64,000 bases of DNA from Theocolax elegans (GCA_026168455.1 CM047426.1:66493342-66557341), one strand, 5' to 3'; counted from the first letter of the stretch, positions 23,235-33,361 are shown. Notes: generated from the sequence alone by a model not told the origin. Numbers and translations: made by a program.

Positions 23235-23685
23235 AATGAAAATGAGTGTACAAATAATGAGTATAAAATAATAAAATTAAAGTTTAAATGTATCTGAAGA
23301 ACTAAAACGCATGAAGTTATAACGAAAGATGAAGTTAAATCTTGTAACGTAGTATTGAAAAAACGCCGATACATTAACACAATATTATAACTGCCTTTTG
23401 GATATAAAATGTAATTAGTAAATATATTTTTCATCTGCTAAGTCTATAATAGACGTTTATAACCCATTAGTTTACTAAAAACGTAATAACAATAAGCGAA
23501 TTTACACATAATTAACTGATTAATCGCGACTAGACCAGCTTATACATTGAAATTAGCTTATTACTCTGCGGAAAATATCTAGCAAAGCTCCCGCACCGCG
23601 CCGCCGCCGCCGGTCAGCGTTTTTTTTTTATATAAAATTTGATATAAATACCCAGAATTCTTAGTTTTGTAGAATAGTTTAAATA
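23235..23685. other. Spacer between polymerase and ATPase genes
   Basis: Mostly AT-rich with one short GC-rich patch (CGCCGCCGCCGCC at 23600). No gene seen. Confidence 0.5.
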
Positions 23686-25445
23686 ATGGAGACACAATGG
23701 AAACATCCATTTACGTTGTAACGGTAAACGGCCCACGCGAGACGAAAATCGAACCGATCGCGTGAGTTTACCGTCGAAGACGCGTAAGGCGCATGCGCGA
23801 GCGCGTCGAAGAGCCGGTGTGCACGACACACCGGTAGTATCGTCTCGCCGATGAGAGAGGCAACAATGAGCGATCCAAAAGGCCCCGTAAAGCGCCAACC
23901 TTCGAGCGAGGAAAGCGAAGGAGAGAGAGAGAACGAGAACGGGTAATCGAGAGGACGAAGGATGAGAGGCACGCGCCGTCCCCCAAGATCATCTTCGAGT
24001 ATAAAGTAAGTCCTGGCCAGGCAGCGCCGTATTTATTACCGCCGAAACGCGAGAGAAGATCAGCGACGGGATACGCGCTGTATCCCGACGCGCAAACCAT
24101 ACGGGAGGTTAACCGCTCTCGTCGCGACGCTCTCTCTCGCTCAGTAAACCACGTATACGGCAAACCGGAGTGCTTCACACTCCGGCGCGATCGCAACTCG
24201 GCGATATTCACAGCGACGCCAGGTAATCCATACCTGGCAAACCTAACCTTGTTCCCGAGTAGATCGAGACCGCGTGTCTCGACACGTATATTGCGGCGGG
24301 CGCACACACACATACGCAACCGTGTATTATATATTTTTGTAGATTGCCCGAACGACTTTATTTGCTTTGAGCCAAGGTTTGACCTTGCCTTGGCTCACCC
24401 TATTGTAATATCTTTCATCTTTATTTTCTATTTAATAAATTAGTTCATTATCTTTAATTTCAAGTAATAATTAGTTAACCAGTGATCACTCCCTATCCCC
24501 GAAGGCGAATACCGCCATGCCCCGCGGGTGTCGTGCATTGCTTCGCACGACACATATCTGAGGAACTTAGCACGAGTATTGAGGAAGAATAAGTGTGTAC
24601 TAGGTAAGTGCATACATTGTACACAGGGCCAACAACGTCACTCGGAGCTTGAGGCTAGCTCCGGTCGTCCTGAAAGGTAATTTTACCGATTTACCAGCTG
24701 TATGGTGAGACAGCTGATCGCAGCGGTGGGGAGATTTCCTGTGCATTGGATACATGCACAGGACAAGTATAATCCTCCTGACGTATAAACCAACCCTGTT
24801 ACAACGAGTATAATCAGTGGACCAACGGGTTGTGGTAAAACTATATTCGTTAAAATGTTTCTATATAATCTTACCAATATTTGCGATTCAAAGTTTGATA
24901 GAGTTTTATTTTACTATGGTGAATGGCAAGAGAACTACAGAACAGACTTCAAGTTGGGGGGATACGTCGGTAAAACAATAGAATTTTACGAGGGTCTACC
25001 GCAACCTTCCGACTATTCTCACGACAACAATAAGAGTAAATTAATAATCATTGATGACCTGACGAGAGAATCTTCAAATAACGTAGTGTTAGATCTATTT
25101 GCAAAAGGAAGCCATCACAAGAATATTAGCGTAATTTTTATTACATAAAATCTGTTTCATAAAGGATCCGGAAAACGAGACATATCTTTAAACGCCAATT
25201 ATATCGTAATTTTTAAAAATCCACGAGATCGTGCACAGATTCAATACCTCACTCGTCAAGTCTACCCTGAAGATCCAAAATTTTTACAAGAGGCATATTC
25301 GGATAGTACAACTCCACCCCATGGATATCTTTTGTTAGATTTAAAACACAGTACTCGGGAAGAAATACGATTTCGGACGTTAATCTTTTCCGACGATAGA
25401 GTGCAGTACGTGTACGTGCCAAAATACAGCTCGAAATTTCGATAA
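23686..25445 (+). pseudogene. Polinton packaging ATPase (A32/FtsK-HerA type), split by a solo LTR
   Basis: The gene starts at ATG 23686 (METQWKHPFT) and is interrupted after ten codons by the LTR at 23717-24803. It resumes at once with the Walker A loop GPTGCGKT (24819-24842) and then Walker B LIIIDDL near 25040. A TAA at 25146-25148 interrupts it again, after which the frame continues (NLFHKGSGKRDIS, then FKNPRDRAQIQYLTRQVYP) to the stop at 25443-25445. The short hydrophobic Walker B and small overall size match DNA-packaging ATPases of Polintons and related viruses, which load the genome into the capsid. Identification is strong; function is lost. Confidence 0.88.
23717..24803. mobile_element. 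Solo LTR inserted in the packaging ATPase gene
   Basis: A 1087-bp block starting TGTAACGG and ending CTGTTACA interrupts the ATPase. It is flanked by ACGT (23713-23716) and ACGA (24804-24807), an imperfect 4-bp target duplication, and the ATPase reading frame continues across it. It is GC-richer than the Polinton. It contains an AATAAAT signal (about 24434) and a hairpin GTCGTGCATTGCTTCGCACGAC (about 24529). No gag or pol is inside, so the element was removed by LTR recombination. Tail similarity with the gypsy LTR ending at 18195 suggests gypsy or BEL origin. Confidence 0.75.
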
Positions 25446-25462
25446 GAATAGAGAAGAAGAAA

Positions 25463-25896
25463 ATGATGCACAGTGCTAATCAAACTATGAGACAGAAAAG
25501 ATCGAGGAGACAAATAGGAGGCTGTATACCCAACCATTTCAGCAAAAAGTGCGTATCCGTGTTGAATGCTCTGTGTCACGTAGATAATAATCAACGGTTA
25601 GCTCTTATACGCTCAGCAAATAAGTGTTAATTAACTGTATATGCGAGTGTGCGTTGAATATCTTGAAAGGTGTTGTCTCATTGAAGCAGTCACCAAAATC
25701 TAAATTGAAAAGATATCGTTAAGTTTTGCGAAAATTGGTTGAAACAAAAACACGAAAGAGCAACAGAAATGGTAAATATGACTGGGTAAAAAAGAAACGA
25801 GTAATTGTGCAACAAGGCGGCGATTTCCTTCCTCTCTTGCTGGCACCAATTATAGGAACATTGATTTCTAAAATATTTGGAGGTAGTCAGCAGTGA
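25463..25896 (+). pseudogene. Small basic/hydrophobic Polinton protein with C-terminal GGDFLP-IIG segment
   Basis: The N-terminal frame (MMHSANQTMRQKRSRRQ, then NHFSKKCVSVLNALC) shifts near 25628 into a second frame with CICECALNILKGVVSLKQ. It then passes a TAA to KKRVIVQQGGDFLPLLLAPIIGTL, ending SKIFGG. A short, Lys/Arg-rich protein ending in a Gly/hydrophobic helix and placed between ATPase and integrase is common in insect Polintons and adintoviruses. A core or minor virion role is plausible but unproven. One frameshift and one nonsense are visible. Confidence 0.6.
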
Positions 25897-25902
25897 GAGA
25901 AA

Positions 25903-25987
25903 ATGAATCATGCTAAAAGAATGGTGATGGTTCCCAAAGACGTGTTTCAAAATACAGTTCTACAACAACAACAACAACAACAACAAT

Positions 25988-26022
<35 letters not shown>

Positions 26023-26050
26023 AAACAACAACAACAACAATAACAACAAC

Positions 26051-26084
<34 letters not shown>

Positions 26085-26730
26085 ACAACAGCCACAACAA
26101 CAACAATAAGATTACGTAAAGGACACGTCGGAAGAATGTGGAATTCAAACAAAAGGTAATGTGTTATCGCGTCTTGATGCCGAAATGCACGGCATCTTAT
26201 TCTCCAAGAGTATAAGAGACGAACGAGAAAAGAGTCTAAAGTATTTACAAGTATTACGTCGATATTTACACTTTAAAAATATCGAGCGTACCGTAGAAAA
26301 TGAAGAAAAAGATGAAAACGAAGAGGTAAACGCAACAACATTATCCGAACAGGAATTTATTGATGCTCTTCCAGAAACGTACAAAAAGAAAGGTCAAATA
26401 CTTCTTAAATACTGGAAAACTAATAATCTTCACCGTTTAACTTGGAATGAATGTGGAACTGTATTAATAGACAATAAACGTATATCCTATTCTAACGTTG
26501 TAGAAATTGTAAACTACACACTTAGAAATAAGAAGATAGTGGAAGAACCTACAGGAGCTATTGAAATAGCTTGGTTTATATCGTTGTCTCAAACTCCTGT
26601 AAATCTTGTTGAAAATGCAAACCTGTTAAAATTGATTGAAAGAGTTTATCCCAAAAAATTGAAGAGAAAAATTAGTGAAACACCTCAAGCGTCGTTAAGA
26701 GATGAAAAGTGGTTGAGAATTGTTGCATAA
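25903..26730 (+). pseudogene. Polinton polyglutamine-containing protein
   Basis: Starting at ATG 25903 (MNHAKRMVMVPKDVFQN), the frame enters a long CAA-coded glutamine tract with several CAA-to-TAA changes, then continues in the same frame as an intact 190-codon domain (LDAEMHGILFSKSIRDEREK, then PETYKKKGQILLKYW, then EEPTGAIEIAWFISLS). This is the ORF usually found next to the integrase in Polintons. Its function is not established; a virion or regulatory role is possible. The downstream domain has no stop, so translation from the internal ATG at 26161 remains possible. Confidence 0.6.
25962..26109. repeat. (CAA)n tract encoding glutamine
   Basis: About 49 near-perfect CAA units with occasional TAA, AAA, CGA and CCA variants, in frame with the surrounding gene. 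Antisense open frames of poly-Val or poly-Leu across it are artefacts. Confidence 0.95.
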
Positions 26731-26732
26731 AA

Positions 26733-27813
26733 ATGCCTTACGTTAAAAAATATTAGGATATTTCCCATGCTAATGGTTACACTGGTGCTCGTCAGTTGAT
26801 CGAAAAAAAAATCGTAAAAAAAAGAATCGAATATACGAATGGTTGAGTAACGAAGATGCATACACTTTACACAGACTAATTCGTCGTAAGTTTCCTAGAT
26901 TATATTACAACGTTTCTAACGCCGACGATTGTTGGGAGATGGATTTATGTGACATGCAATCGCTCAAATCTGATAAAGATGGATAATGTTACATACTGGT
27001 AGTAATACACATTCTCAGTAAGTATGCATGGATAGAGGTATTGCGTACTAAAAGTGCAAAAACAGTATCCGATGCTTTTCAAAATATACTTTCGAGATCA
27101 AATGAAAGAGTACCTGTATATGTACAGTCTGATGCAGGGAAAGGATTTGTTGGATCTAATTTTCAAGAATTTCTCAAGAAAAAGGGGATTTTGTTGCGTG
27201 TAGCGCGTAATCCAGATGTTAAAACCGCTGTTGTAGAGCGTTTAAATCGAACGTTAAAGGAACGTATGTACAGATATTTTACACATAAAAATACTCGCAG
27301 ATATATCGATATAATTGATAAAATTATTACGCATACAATCACACAAGACACACCGGTACTCAGATGATACCGGCTAATGTTACCGTTTACAATGCTGCCG
27401 AAGCGAGAAAAAACTTACAGAAACGTGCTTTAAATCCACGAAAGTCATCTCGTTCCTATATGTACAAAGTGGATGATTATGTCCGTTTCAGTCGTGCAAA
27501 AGGTACCTTTAAAAAAGGATATGAGAAAAACTACAGTGAAGAAATTTTCAAAATCTCTCGCGTTTCTGTGCGACAAAATTTATACACTTATGAACTAACA
27601 GACATAAATAATGAATTGATTGATGGTTTTTTCTACCCTGAAGAATTAGTTTTGGTAGGTGACAAACGTGTACGCAAAGGATCTGAATTTAAGATTGACC
27701 GCATCATCAAAAGTAAAGGGCGTGGTTCAAACAAACTAGTATTAGTAAAGTGGTTAGGTTATCCCCACAAATTTAAATATTGGGTGAAAGCCAGTGAAAT
27801 TAATCAGATTTAA
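26733..27813 (+). pseudogene. Polinton retroviral-type integrase (rve, with chromodomain)
   Basis: The N-terminal part is broken by frameshifts (LSNEDAYTLHRLIRRKFPR). The core then shows the first catalytic aspartate in CWEMDLCDMQ (about 26932), an in-frame TAA near 26985, the second in VQSDAGKGFVG (about 27125) and the glutamate in VVERLNRTLKERM (about 27232). A frameshift near 27365 leads into the C-terminal region (VDDYVRFSRAKGTFKKGY) and a chromodomain-like end (LVKWLGYPHKFKYWVKASEI). The DDE triad is retained in fragments. The enzyme integrates the element; this copy cannot be expressed whole. Confidence 0.88.
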
Positions 27814-27820
27814 AAAAACA

Positions 27821-28618
27821 ATGGATAGTGATAATTTTTACGTAGTTCTTCCTAGTAACAGTAGCATATGATACTTTCCTGAAAATACCACGTCATGTTA
27901 CACCACACATTTGTCACACGCAATTTCTTTACATGGTCATTGAAGCGTAGGGTTAACAGAAATACAAATTCCATGTAGAATATTACACATTCAAGAGAAG
28001 GAATCGAGTGTCTCGTATCGGATTGACAATTCAACTGACAGAATCGCGACAGATATCATATGTTCATTTCCATCAGTCATATACGAAGAAATTACCGATC
28101 TTCAACGTGCAGTAAATCAATCAATCGAATTGGCAAAACACATCCAACTCAAACGATCAGTTAAAAAAGGGGATTTTATACTCTTCATAAAGTTTGTGAT
28201 TGTTAGCAAACTCATTGTATTTTCGTTGAAGAAAAACTCAAATGCATATTTGGATTTGAAAATAAAAGCTACAAAGATACAGGAATTCCGATAAATTTCA
28301 ATGGAATTACAGTTGAGGCTGACAGACCTGCTTCTCTCGCAAGAGCAATTCCTGATCAATTTTTGTTTATACGGGTATTGTGAGCCTTACACAGTAGGTG
28401 ATGTCAGAGCTGCTCTATTCCGTTTAGTGTGCTACAATAACGCAAAGTACGAAAGCGGTGGAACCATGATCAAACAATATTCTCCACCTAATTACATTCC
28501 AGTGTTAAATAATAGTTTTCAAAATATTGTAATAGATATAAGAGATCAATACGGTAATCACGTGCCATTTGAATACGGAACGTTGACAGTTACACTTCAC
28601 TTTAAACCCGTTAATTAA
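27821..28618 (+). pseudogene. Polinton minor capsid (penton-type) protein candidate
   Basis: Begins MDSDNFYVVLPSNSSI and contains NTTSCYTTHLSHAISL and VGLTEIQIP, a conserved beginning of a Polinton structural protein. It ends with FQNIVIDIRDQYGNHVPFEYG and VTLHFKPVN. In-frame stops occur at codons 17 (27869) and 41 (27941) and before 28301, and the middle is poorly preserved. Position between integrase and the pX-like gene fits the minor capsid/penton protein of the capsid module. The family assignment is from pattern memory and should be checked by profile search. Confidence 0.6.
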
Positions 28619-28634
28619 ACTAGTAACTAATGAT

Positions 28635-28989
28635 ATGATCCAATACAATTCGTATTACAACGTTCAGATTGGAGGTGGTAATGTTCGTCACATTTTTACC
28701 GGTTTTCCCTTACCAACGGGGACACGGTATTGGCAGTTTTCTAAGCGGTCTTTTTAGAAAAGTTTTACCCTACATTACCAGTGGAGTTAAAGCAGTAGGT
28801 AAAGAAGCATTTAGAACAGGAATAAACGTTTTGGATGATGTTAACAATAGTGGAATTAAAATGAAGGAGTCAGTAAATATTCGTATGCGTGAATCTGGAC
28901 AAAATCTCAAGAGAAGAGCAGCCAATAAAATTTCGGAACTAATGAAAGGGTCAGGATATAAACGTCGAACTAGGAAAAAAAGACGTTAG
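28635..28989 (+). pseudogene. pX-like basic virion protein of Polinton
   Basis: Starts at ATG 28635 (MIQYNSYYNVQIGGG), has a frameshift near 28710, and continues in another frame as GHGIGSFLSGLFRKVLPYI, then VKAVGKEAFRTGINVLDDV, ending with a strongly basic GYKRRTRKKRR. A Gly/hydrophobic segment followed by an Arg/Lys tail resembles the adenovirus pX/pVI-type proteins proposed for Polintons. It sits just before the major capsid gene, as expected. A second short basic stretch (KKTQKRRTVVKRKKKKRK, 28998-29051) follows the stop. Confidence 0.65.
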
Positions 28990-29093
28990 TTAACTAAAAA
29001 AACTCAAAAACGACGCACAGTCGTGAAAAGGAAGAAGAAGAAGAGAAAGCAAACTTTACGTAGTGTATCGGACATTTTTGATTCTACGTAATT

Positions 29094-30689
29094 ATGGCTT
29101 TTCTACATGCTAATTTTTGTAAATGTATGAAATCGGAGCTGGATTTGTTTACACTTCCACCTACTCAAACCTCTGTAGAAAATTCTCAATTTGTTCATTA
29201 TAAACCTGTAACATCACCTAGCGACGATGGACCATTAGAAGTTGTTGTACCAGGTGGAGAAGACTATTTGGATCTTGCACATACCATGTTAAGTTTACGT
29301 GTACAGATTTTACCAAATACAGAATTTGATGCAGTTGAAAGTGGAAAAGCAGGTCCAATAAATAATTTTCTGCATTCAATTTTTAATCAAATTGATATCT
29401 TTTTTAATCAAAAGCTCGTTTCACCTCCCAACAATATGTTCCCGTACAGAGCGTACATCGAGACATTGCTTAATTACTCTGCTGAAACTATGAATTCAAA
29501 TCTTACTATGGGGTTATGGTATATTGATATTCCTGGAAAAATGGATGCGTTACCTATCATACCACGTTCCGAACATGGTGCTAATATAGGATTATTGAAT
29601 CAATAATATTTTACTGGTGGGAGAAAAACGGTAGACATGATCGGTCATTTGCACTGTGATGTATTTAATCAGAATAAATTTTTACTGAACGGTGTAGAAC
29701 TGAGGATACGCTTGGTACGTAGTAAAGATTCATTCTGTCTAATGGATGCCGCAGAAAACGATAAATTTAGTGTTCATACACCGAAAAATTCTTGGGGTAC
29801 CCGATTCTTGGGGTAACTACATTATTCGTGCATTCGTACGATGTTTAGGACGGCTGTTGCCCCAAAATGGTATAAGAACTGTTCAAAAGTGGCGCTGTAG
29901 TTGCAAAACAAAACACTTTTTCGTCATTTAGGATAGCAGAGCTCCCAAAACTAGGAGAGCTGCTGTACTAAAGGTAATGTACTGTATTTGTCCTTTACAT
30001 AAGTACAGAGGGTGCCCCAAGAATTTCTCGGTGTATAAAGAAAGCTTCACTCATCGTTCGTCAAGTTCGTGTAAGTCCTGGTATAATGCTAGTTCCCGTA
30101 ATTGCTCTAACCAAATCGACAGCAAAATATCCTGTTAGTCGTGTAGAGATGAAATCTTTTACTTTACATAGTGGTATTTTCGGAGATACATTGGACAATG
30201 TTATTCTTTGACAATTACCTAAAAGACTTATAATTGGGTTTGTAGATAACAAAGCTTTTAATGGAAATCGAAAATATAATCCATTTAATTTCCATCACTA
30301 CAATATCAATCATCTTTCACTGTACATTGATGGTGTACAAGTGCCTGGAAAACAAATTACAACCAAAATTTAGCGTAGATAATCCTCTGTACGTAGAAGC
30401 TTATTAAACATTGTTCTCTGGAAGTGAAATACATTTTCTAAACGAACCAATCAACATACCGCGTACCGAATACAACAGAGGCTATTGTCTCTTTGCTTTT
30501 GATTTAACGCCCGACTTTGCAGCAAATTCAAACATGCACTGGAATTTGGTGAAGTATGGAAGTGTTCGTATAGAATTGAAATTTGATGAAGCCTTGACTT
30601 CTACAATTAATTGCATAGTGTACAGCGAATTTGATAACGTTCTTGAAATCGATTCAAGTCGTCAAATTATTATGGACTTTAGCGCTTGA
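29094..30689 (+). pseudogene. Polinton major capsid protein (double jelly-roll), broken by stops and a MITE
   Basis: The first 170 codons are intact (MAFLHANFCKCMKSELDLF, then YLDLAHTMLSLRVQI, then IFNQIDIFFNQKLV). A TAA at 29604 interrupts it; the frame continues with GVELRIRLVRSKDSFC up to the MITE insertion at 29779. Beyond 30033 the coding resumes (RVSPGIMLVPVIALTK, then SGIFGDTLDN, then NHLSLYIDGVQVPGKQ) with further stops, and ends WNLVKYGSVRIELKFD and NVLEIDSSRQIIMDFSA. The end and overall arrangement match the major capsid proteins of Polintons. It would form the icosahedral shell. Confidence 0.85.
29779..30033. mobile_element. 255-bp MITE (Tc1/mariner-like) inside the capsid gene
   Basis: Ends are inverted repeats: CACCGAAAAATTCTTGGGG on the left, CCCCAAGAATTTCTCGGTG on the right. 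It is flanked by TA on both sides (29777-29778 and 30034-30035), and the capsid coding resumes in register after it. No open frame inside. TA target choice and short inverted ends point to a Tc1/mariner-type non-autonomous element. Confidence 0.85.
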
Positions 30690-30699
30690 TTTAAGGTGG

Positions 30700-31177
30700 G
30701 GATGAGTGAATAAAAACGGGCGTTTCTATCAGAATATGACCAAGTTGATGCAGCAGATAAGGATGATGTGTACGACATTGAAAAATACTTAAAAAATGAA
30801 TAAGCAGGAAATACAAAAAGTGATTGCAAAACTGAAAGCTAAAACTATAGGAGTGTATGCTGCAACCAGTTGCAATTGTTGCAAATACCGATGATCATAC
30901 TAAAACAGGATCGTATTGGATTGCTTCCTATATAGATAAAAATGAGTACGGAACATACTTTGATAGTTACGGAGTCCCCCCACTCTCTTCTCATCATATC
31001 GAAGGAATCAGAAGAAACTGCGTACAATACCGATGGAATACGAAAAAATTGCAAAGTATTAATTCGAAAGTGTGTGGACAGTATTGTGTTGTGTTTCTTT
31101 ATCATATGTACCGTTATAATAATTTACTCTCATTTTGTAACAAGTTTTCTACAAATTCAAGAAAAAAGATGAATTAA
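30700..31177 (+). pseudogene. Polinton adenain-like cysteine protease
   Basis: The best frame (30857-31177) shows VAIVANTDDHTKTGSYW, DSYGVPPLSS and VCGQYCVVFLYH. Adenain-family proteases have a catalytic His just before a Trp in the first block and a Cys in a CG-x2-C motif. Here the Cys is kept but the His position is Tyr (TAT at 30914). The N-terminal part (FLSEYDQVDAADKDDVYD, then KVIAKLKAKTIGVY) lies in another frame, so a frameshift is present. It would mature capsid proteins; this copy should be inactive. Confidence 0.8.
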
Positions 31178-31530
31178 TTGTAAAATTGTATTCAAATATA
31201 TTAAAAAATAATAATGTTAAATTATCCAATCAAGTACACGTATTTAATAATGCGCGATCTATAGGATCTGGAATACATAACCAGTCATGTATTGCAAAAA
31301 AATGTTACATGAAATAAACGTAGTGTAATAGCATACTCGTATGTGTTTAGCCTATTACATCCCAATACCACTGTTTCCTATTTATATGTGAAAAGTATAA
31401 AGTTACCTATTCTCTTCTTAGCATATTCATTTCGTAGAAATAAATCGGATGTAACAAAAACCAACCGTATTAATTTCTTAGAACGTTGACTATTTCTCTC
31501 TATGATGTAAGAATAGAATTAGTGGTGTGA
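31178..31530. other. Spacer downstream of the protease
   Basis: AT-rich, no gene recognised. Confidence 0.5.
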
Positions 31531-31537
31531 GTACACT

Positions 31538-31571
31538 TATAAAACGGTACGTCGCTTCGAGCATTCTTAGT
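31538..31571 (+). promoter_or_regulatory. TATA box plus initiator upstream of the 281-codon ORF
   Basis: TATAAAA at 31538-31544 is followed 29-31 bp later by an initiator-like TTAGT (31567-31571), the correct spacing for an insect RNA polymerase II core promoter. The 281-codon ORF starts 30-54 bp downstream. Confidence 0.5.
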
Positions 31572-31600
31572 TCTGTTTCAGAAACTTTGACGTTAAAATC

Positions 31601-32446
31601 GTGCATTACTGTTTTAATAAGAATATGGCTACTCAATCGGAAGAACGTCGTCTACTGACGGAAAAAAAAGTTTGTGGTTTATACGGGAACTTACTCTTAG
31701 CAACGTCATACAATTTAAATAAATCTCATTCAAAACGTATATCAATTGGATTGGAAAACTCAAACGGCCGTTATTCTCCAATTATAAAACTCTCCACTGC
31801 ATACCCCACTCACCACGTTAAATTTGATTTGAATTTGTGGACTGAATTCACAGACAAGTTTGATGAGATAGATTCGTACTTTCAGGAATGTTACAGATTT
31901 AAACAGTTTAGTGAATCAAACTTTATTGAAACAAGTTCTCATCAAATACTGTATCAATGCTCGTTTAAATTAAAATCTATAATTGTGGAAGAGAAACTGC
32001 ATGAGGAAGAAAGTAACGATGAGGAATTGGAATCCCAACAATGGGAAGAAAGTCAGAACAAACGAAGAAAATCATTTCGTGTACCAAGTACTTGCATGCA
32101 GAAAGTAACATTTGACGGATTAAAATTGGTGACTTCTTGCATACAACAGAGACTCGATCAACTTACAAAATACTGTGATAATGTTAATAAAGTGATGGAA
32201 TACATAATTGAATATTTCAAAAGGGTTATTGAAAAGGACAGTGAGACTGATTTAAAAATGTTACGTAAAAGTGGAAGATTTGATAAATATTATACACTTT
32301 ACGAAAATGATGTAAAACTTTACGTAATTGAACGCATGTTTGATATGGATAATAATTTGTTAAACTTAATTTTGTCTGAAATAAGTGCGATAAGTATACC
32401 TGCTGTACTTCATAACTTGGAAACACGAATGTTAAATTCGGAATAA
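31601..32446 (+). CDS. Intact hypothetical protein of the Polinton right arm
   Basis: 281 codons without interruption from MHYCFNKN; a second Met at 31625 (MATQSEERRLLTEKKV) is the likelier start because it matches the usual charged, soluble beginning. The middle is acidic (EEKLHEEESNDEELES) followed by NKRRKSFRVPS. The C-terminal half is helical (CIQQRLDQLTKYCDNVN). No signal peptide, membrane segment or catalytic motif is seen. I recognise it only as the type of ORF found at the end of insect Polintons, of unknown function. It is the only sizeable gene of this element that is not broken, and it has its own promoter-like sequence. Confidence 0.6.
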   Translation: MHYCFNKNMATQSEERRLLTEKKVCGLYGNLLLATSYNLNKSHSKRISIGLENSNGRYSPIIKLSTAYPTHHVKFDLNLWTEFTDKFDEIDSYFQECYRFKQFSESNFIETSSHQILYQCSFKLKSIIVEEKLHEEESNDEELESQQWEESQNKRRKSFRVPSTCMQKVTFDGLKLVTSCIQQRLDQLTKYCDNVNKVMEYIIEYFKRVIEKDSETDLKMLRKSGRFDKYYTLYENDVKLYVIERMFDMDNNLLNLILSEISAISIPAVLHNLETRMLNSE

Positions 32447-32666
32447 TTGTAAAAAGACGCTTATCATACCGAAATAAAAAACGTAATTATAATCTTAATT
32501 TTTATTTTATTTTATTTAATGTATCCCCACTCCTATAAAATATATCATTTCCACCAATCAGATTAGAATTTACCCCCTTTACATTGAGTTTCCGTTATTT
32601 ACTAGTCCTATATAATTCAGATCAAAGAATATTTTACTTTTAGTAATTGTTTAACCGTCATTCAAG

Positions 32667-32846
32667 ATGGGTAATACAAATAGTAAAAATTTTAATAATA
32701 AAAATTATACAAATAACTTTACAACTGAAGAACAGCAACCGTTGCAAGAAAAGAAGTCTAAGGAAAAAGATAAAACAAAATCAAATCATTATTTTAAAAA
32801 CTGTGCATTTATTACAAACAAACAAGGATACAAGAGACTTACTTAA
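32667..32846 (+). CDS. 59-codon ORF with N-myristoylation-type start
   Basis: A short intact frame beginning MGNTNSKNFN, a glycine at position 2 and serine at position 6 followed by Lys, which fits the consensus for N-terminal myristoylation. The rest is polar and very Lys/Asn/Gln-rich (EEQQPLQEKKSKEKDKTKS), ending NKQGYKRLT. It lies on the same strand as the Polinton genes after the 281-codon ORF. A membrane-attached accessory or virion protein is conceivable; no family is recognised and chance cannot be excluded. Confidence 0.4.
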   Translation: MGNTNSKNFNNKNYTNNFTTEEQQPLQEKKSKEKDKTKSNHYFKNCAFITNKQGYKRLT

Positions 32847-32849
32847 GTG

Positions 32850-33360
32850 AGTAAAAAAATGTACTTAATTATGGCGTGATTTTGAAATAGAGTAACCTAA
32901 GTTTTACAGGTTCAATGACCGTAGGAGAAATGAGAACTTATAAAAAAAAAGAAAAAGAATCAACATATATAGCGAGACGATATCACACTTGAGATGACAT
33001 TTGATGAGGAGTACGAGTAACACCGTATACCAGAGATTAGTATAAGAGATTGCCGATGAGCATGGGACCAAGCGATCCACCTATTTTGCCCAAGAAAGTG
33101 GCGCCGCTCGCGGCTACTGGCGAAGCTTACCCATAATTTGAGAGCTGTGGTGGGGAATAGGTATCCGAGTAAGGAGGGAATCGCGAAGGACGAATACGGA
33201 GAAAGAGAAACAGCGATAACAAAATATTTTAATGCGCGCGCCCGCTGAATTTACTTTTTCTTTTTAAATCGTCTTCGTTTTTATTAATTTATACTTAAAT
33301 ATAAATAAACCTGAAAGGGGTAGATGATCATAAACGATTTTGAAATGTCTATCAGCAAAT
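32850..33360. other. Probable right end region of the Polinton
   Basis: Contains a GC-richer patch (33040-33200) but no recognisable gene. I looked for a terminal inverted repeat matching 18.2-19.3 kb and did not find a convincing one by eye. Confidence 0.3.
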
Positions 33361-33361
33361 A

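Noticed and set aside
25913..26152. Poly-Val and poly-Leu minus-strand frames
   Set aside because: Antisense of the (CAA)n glutamine tract.
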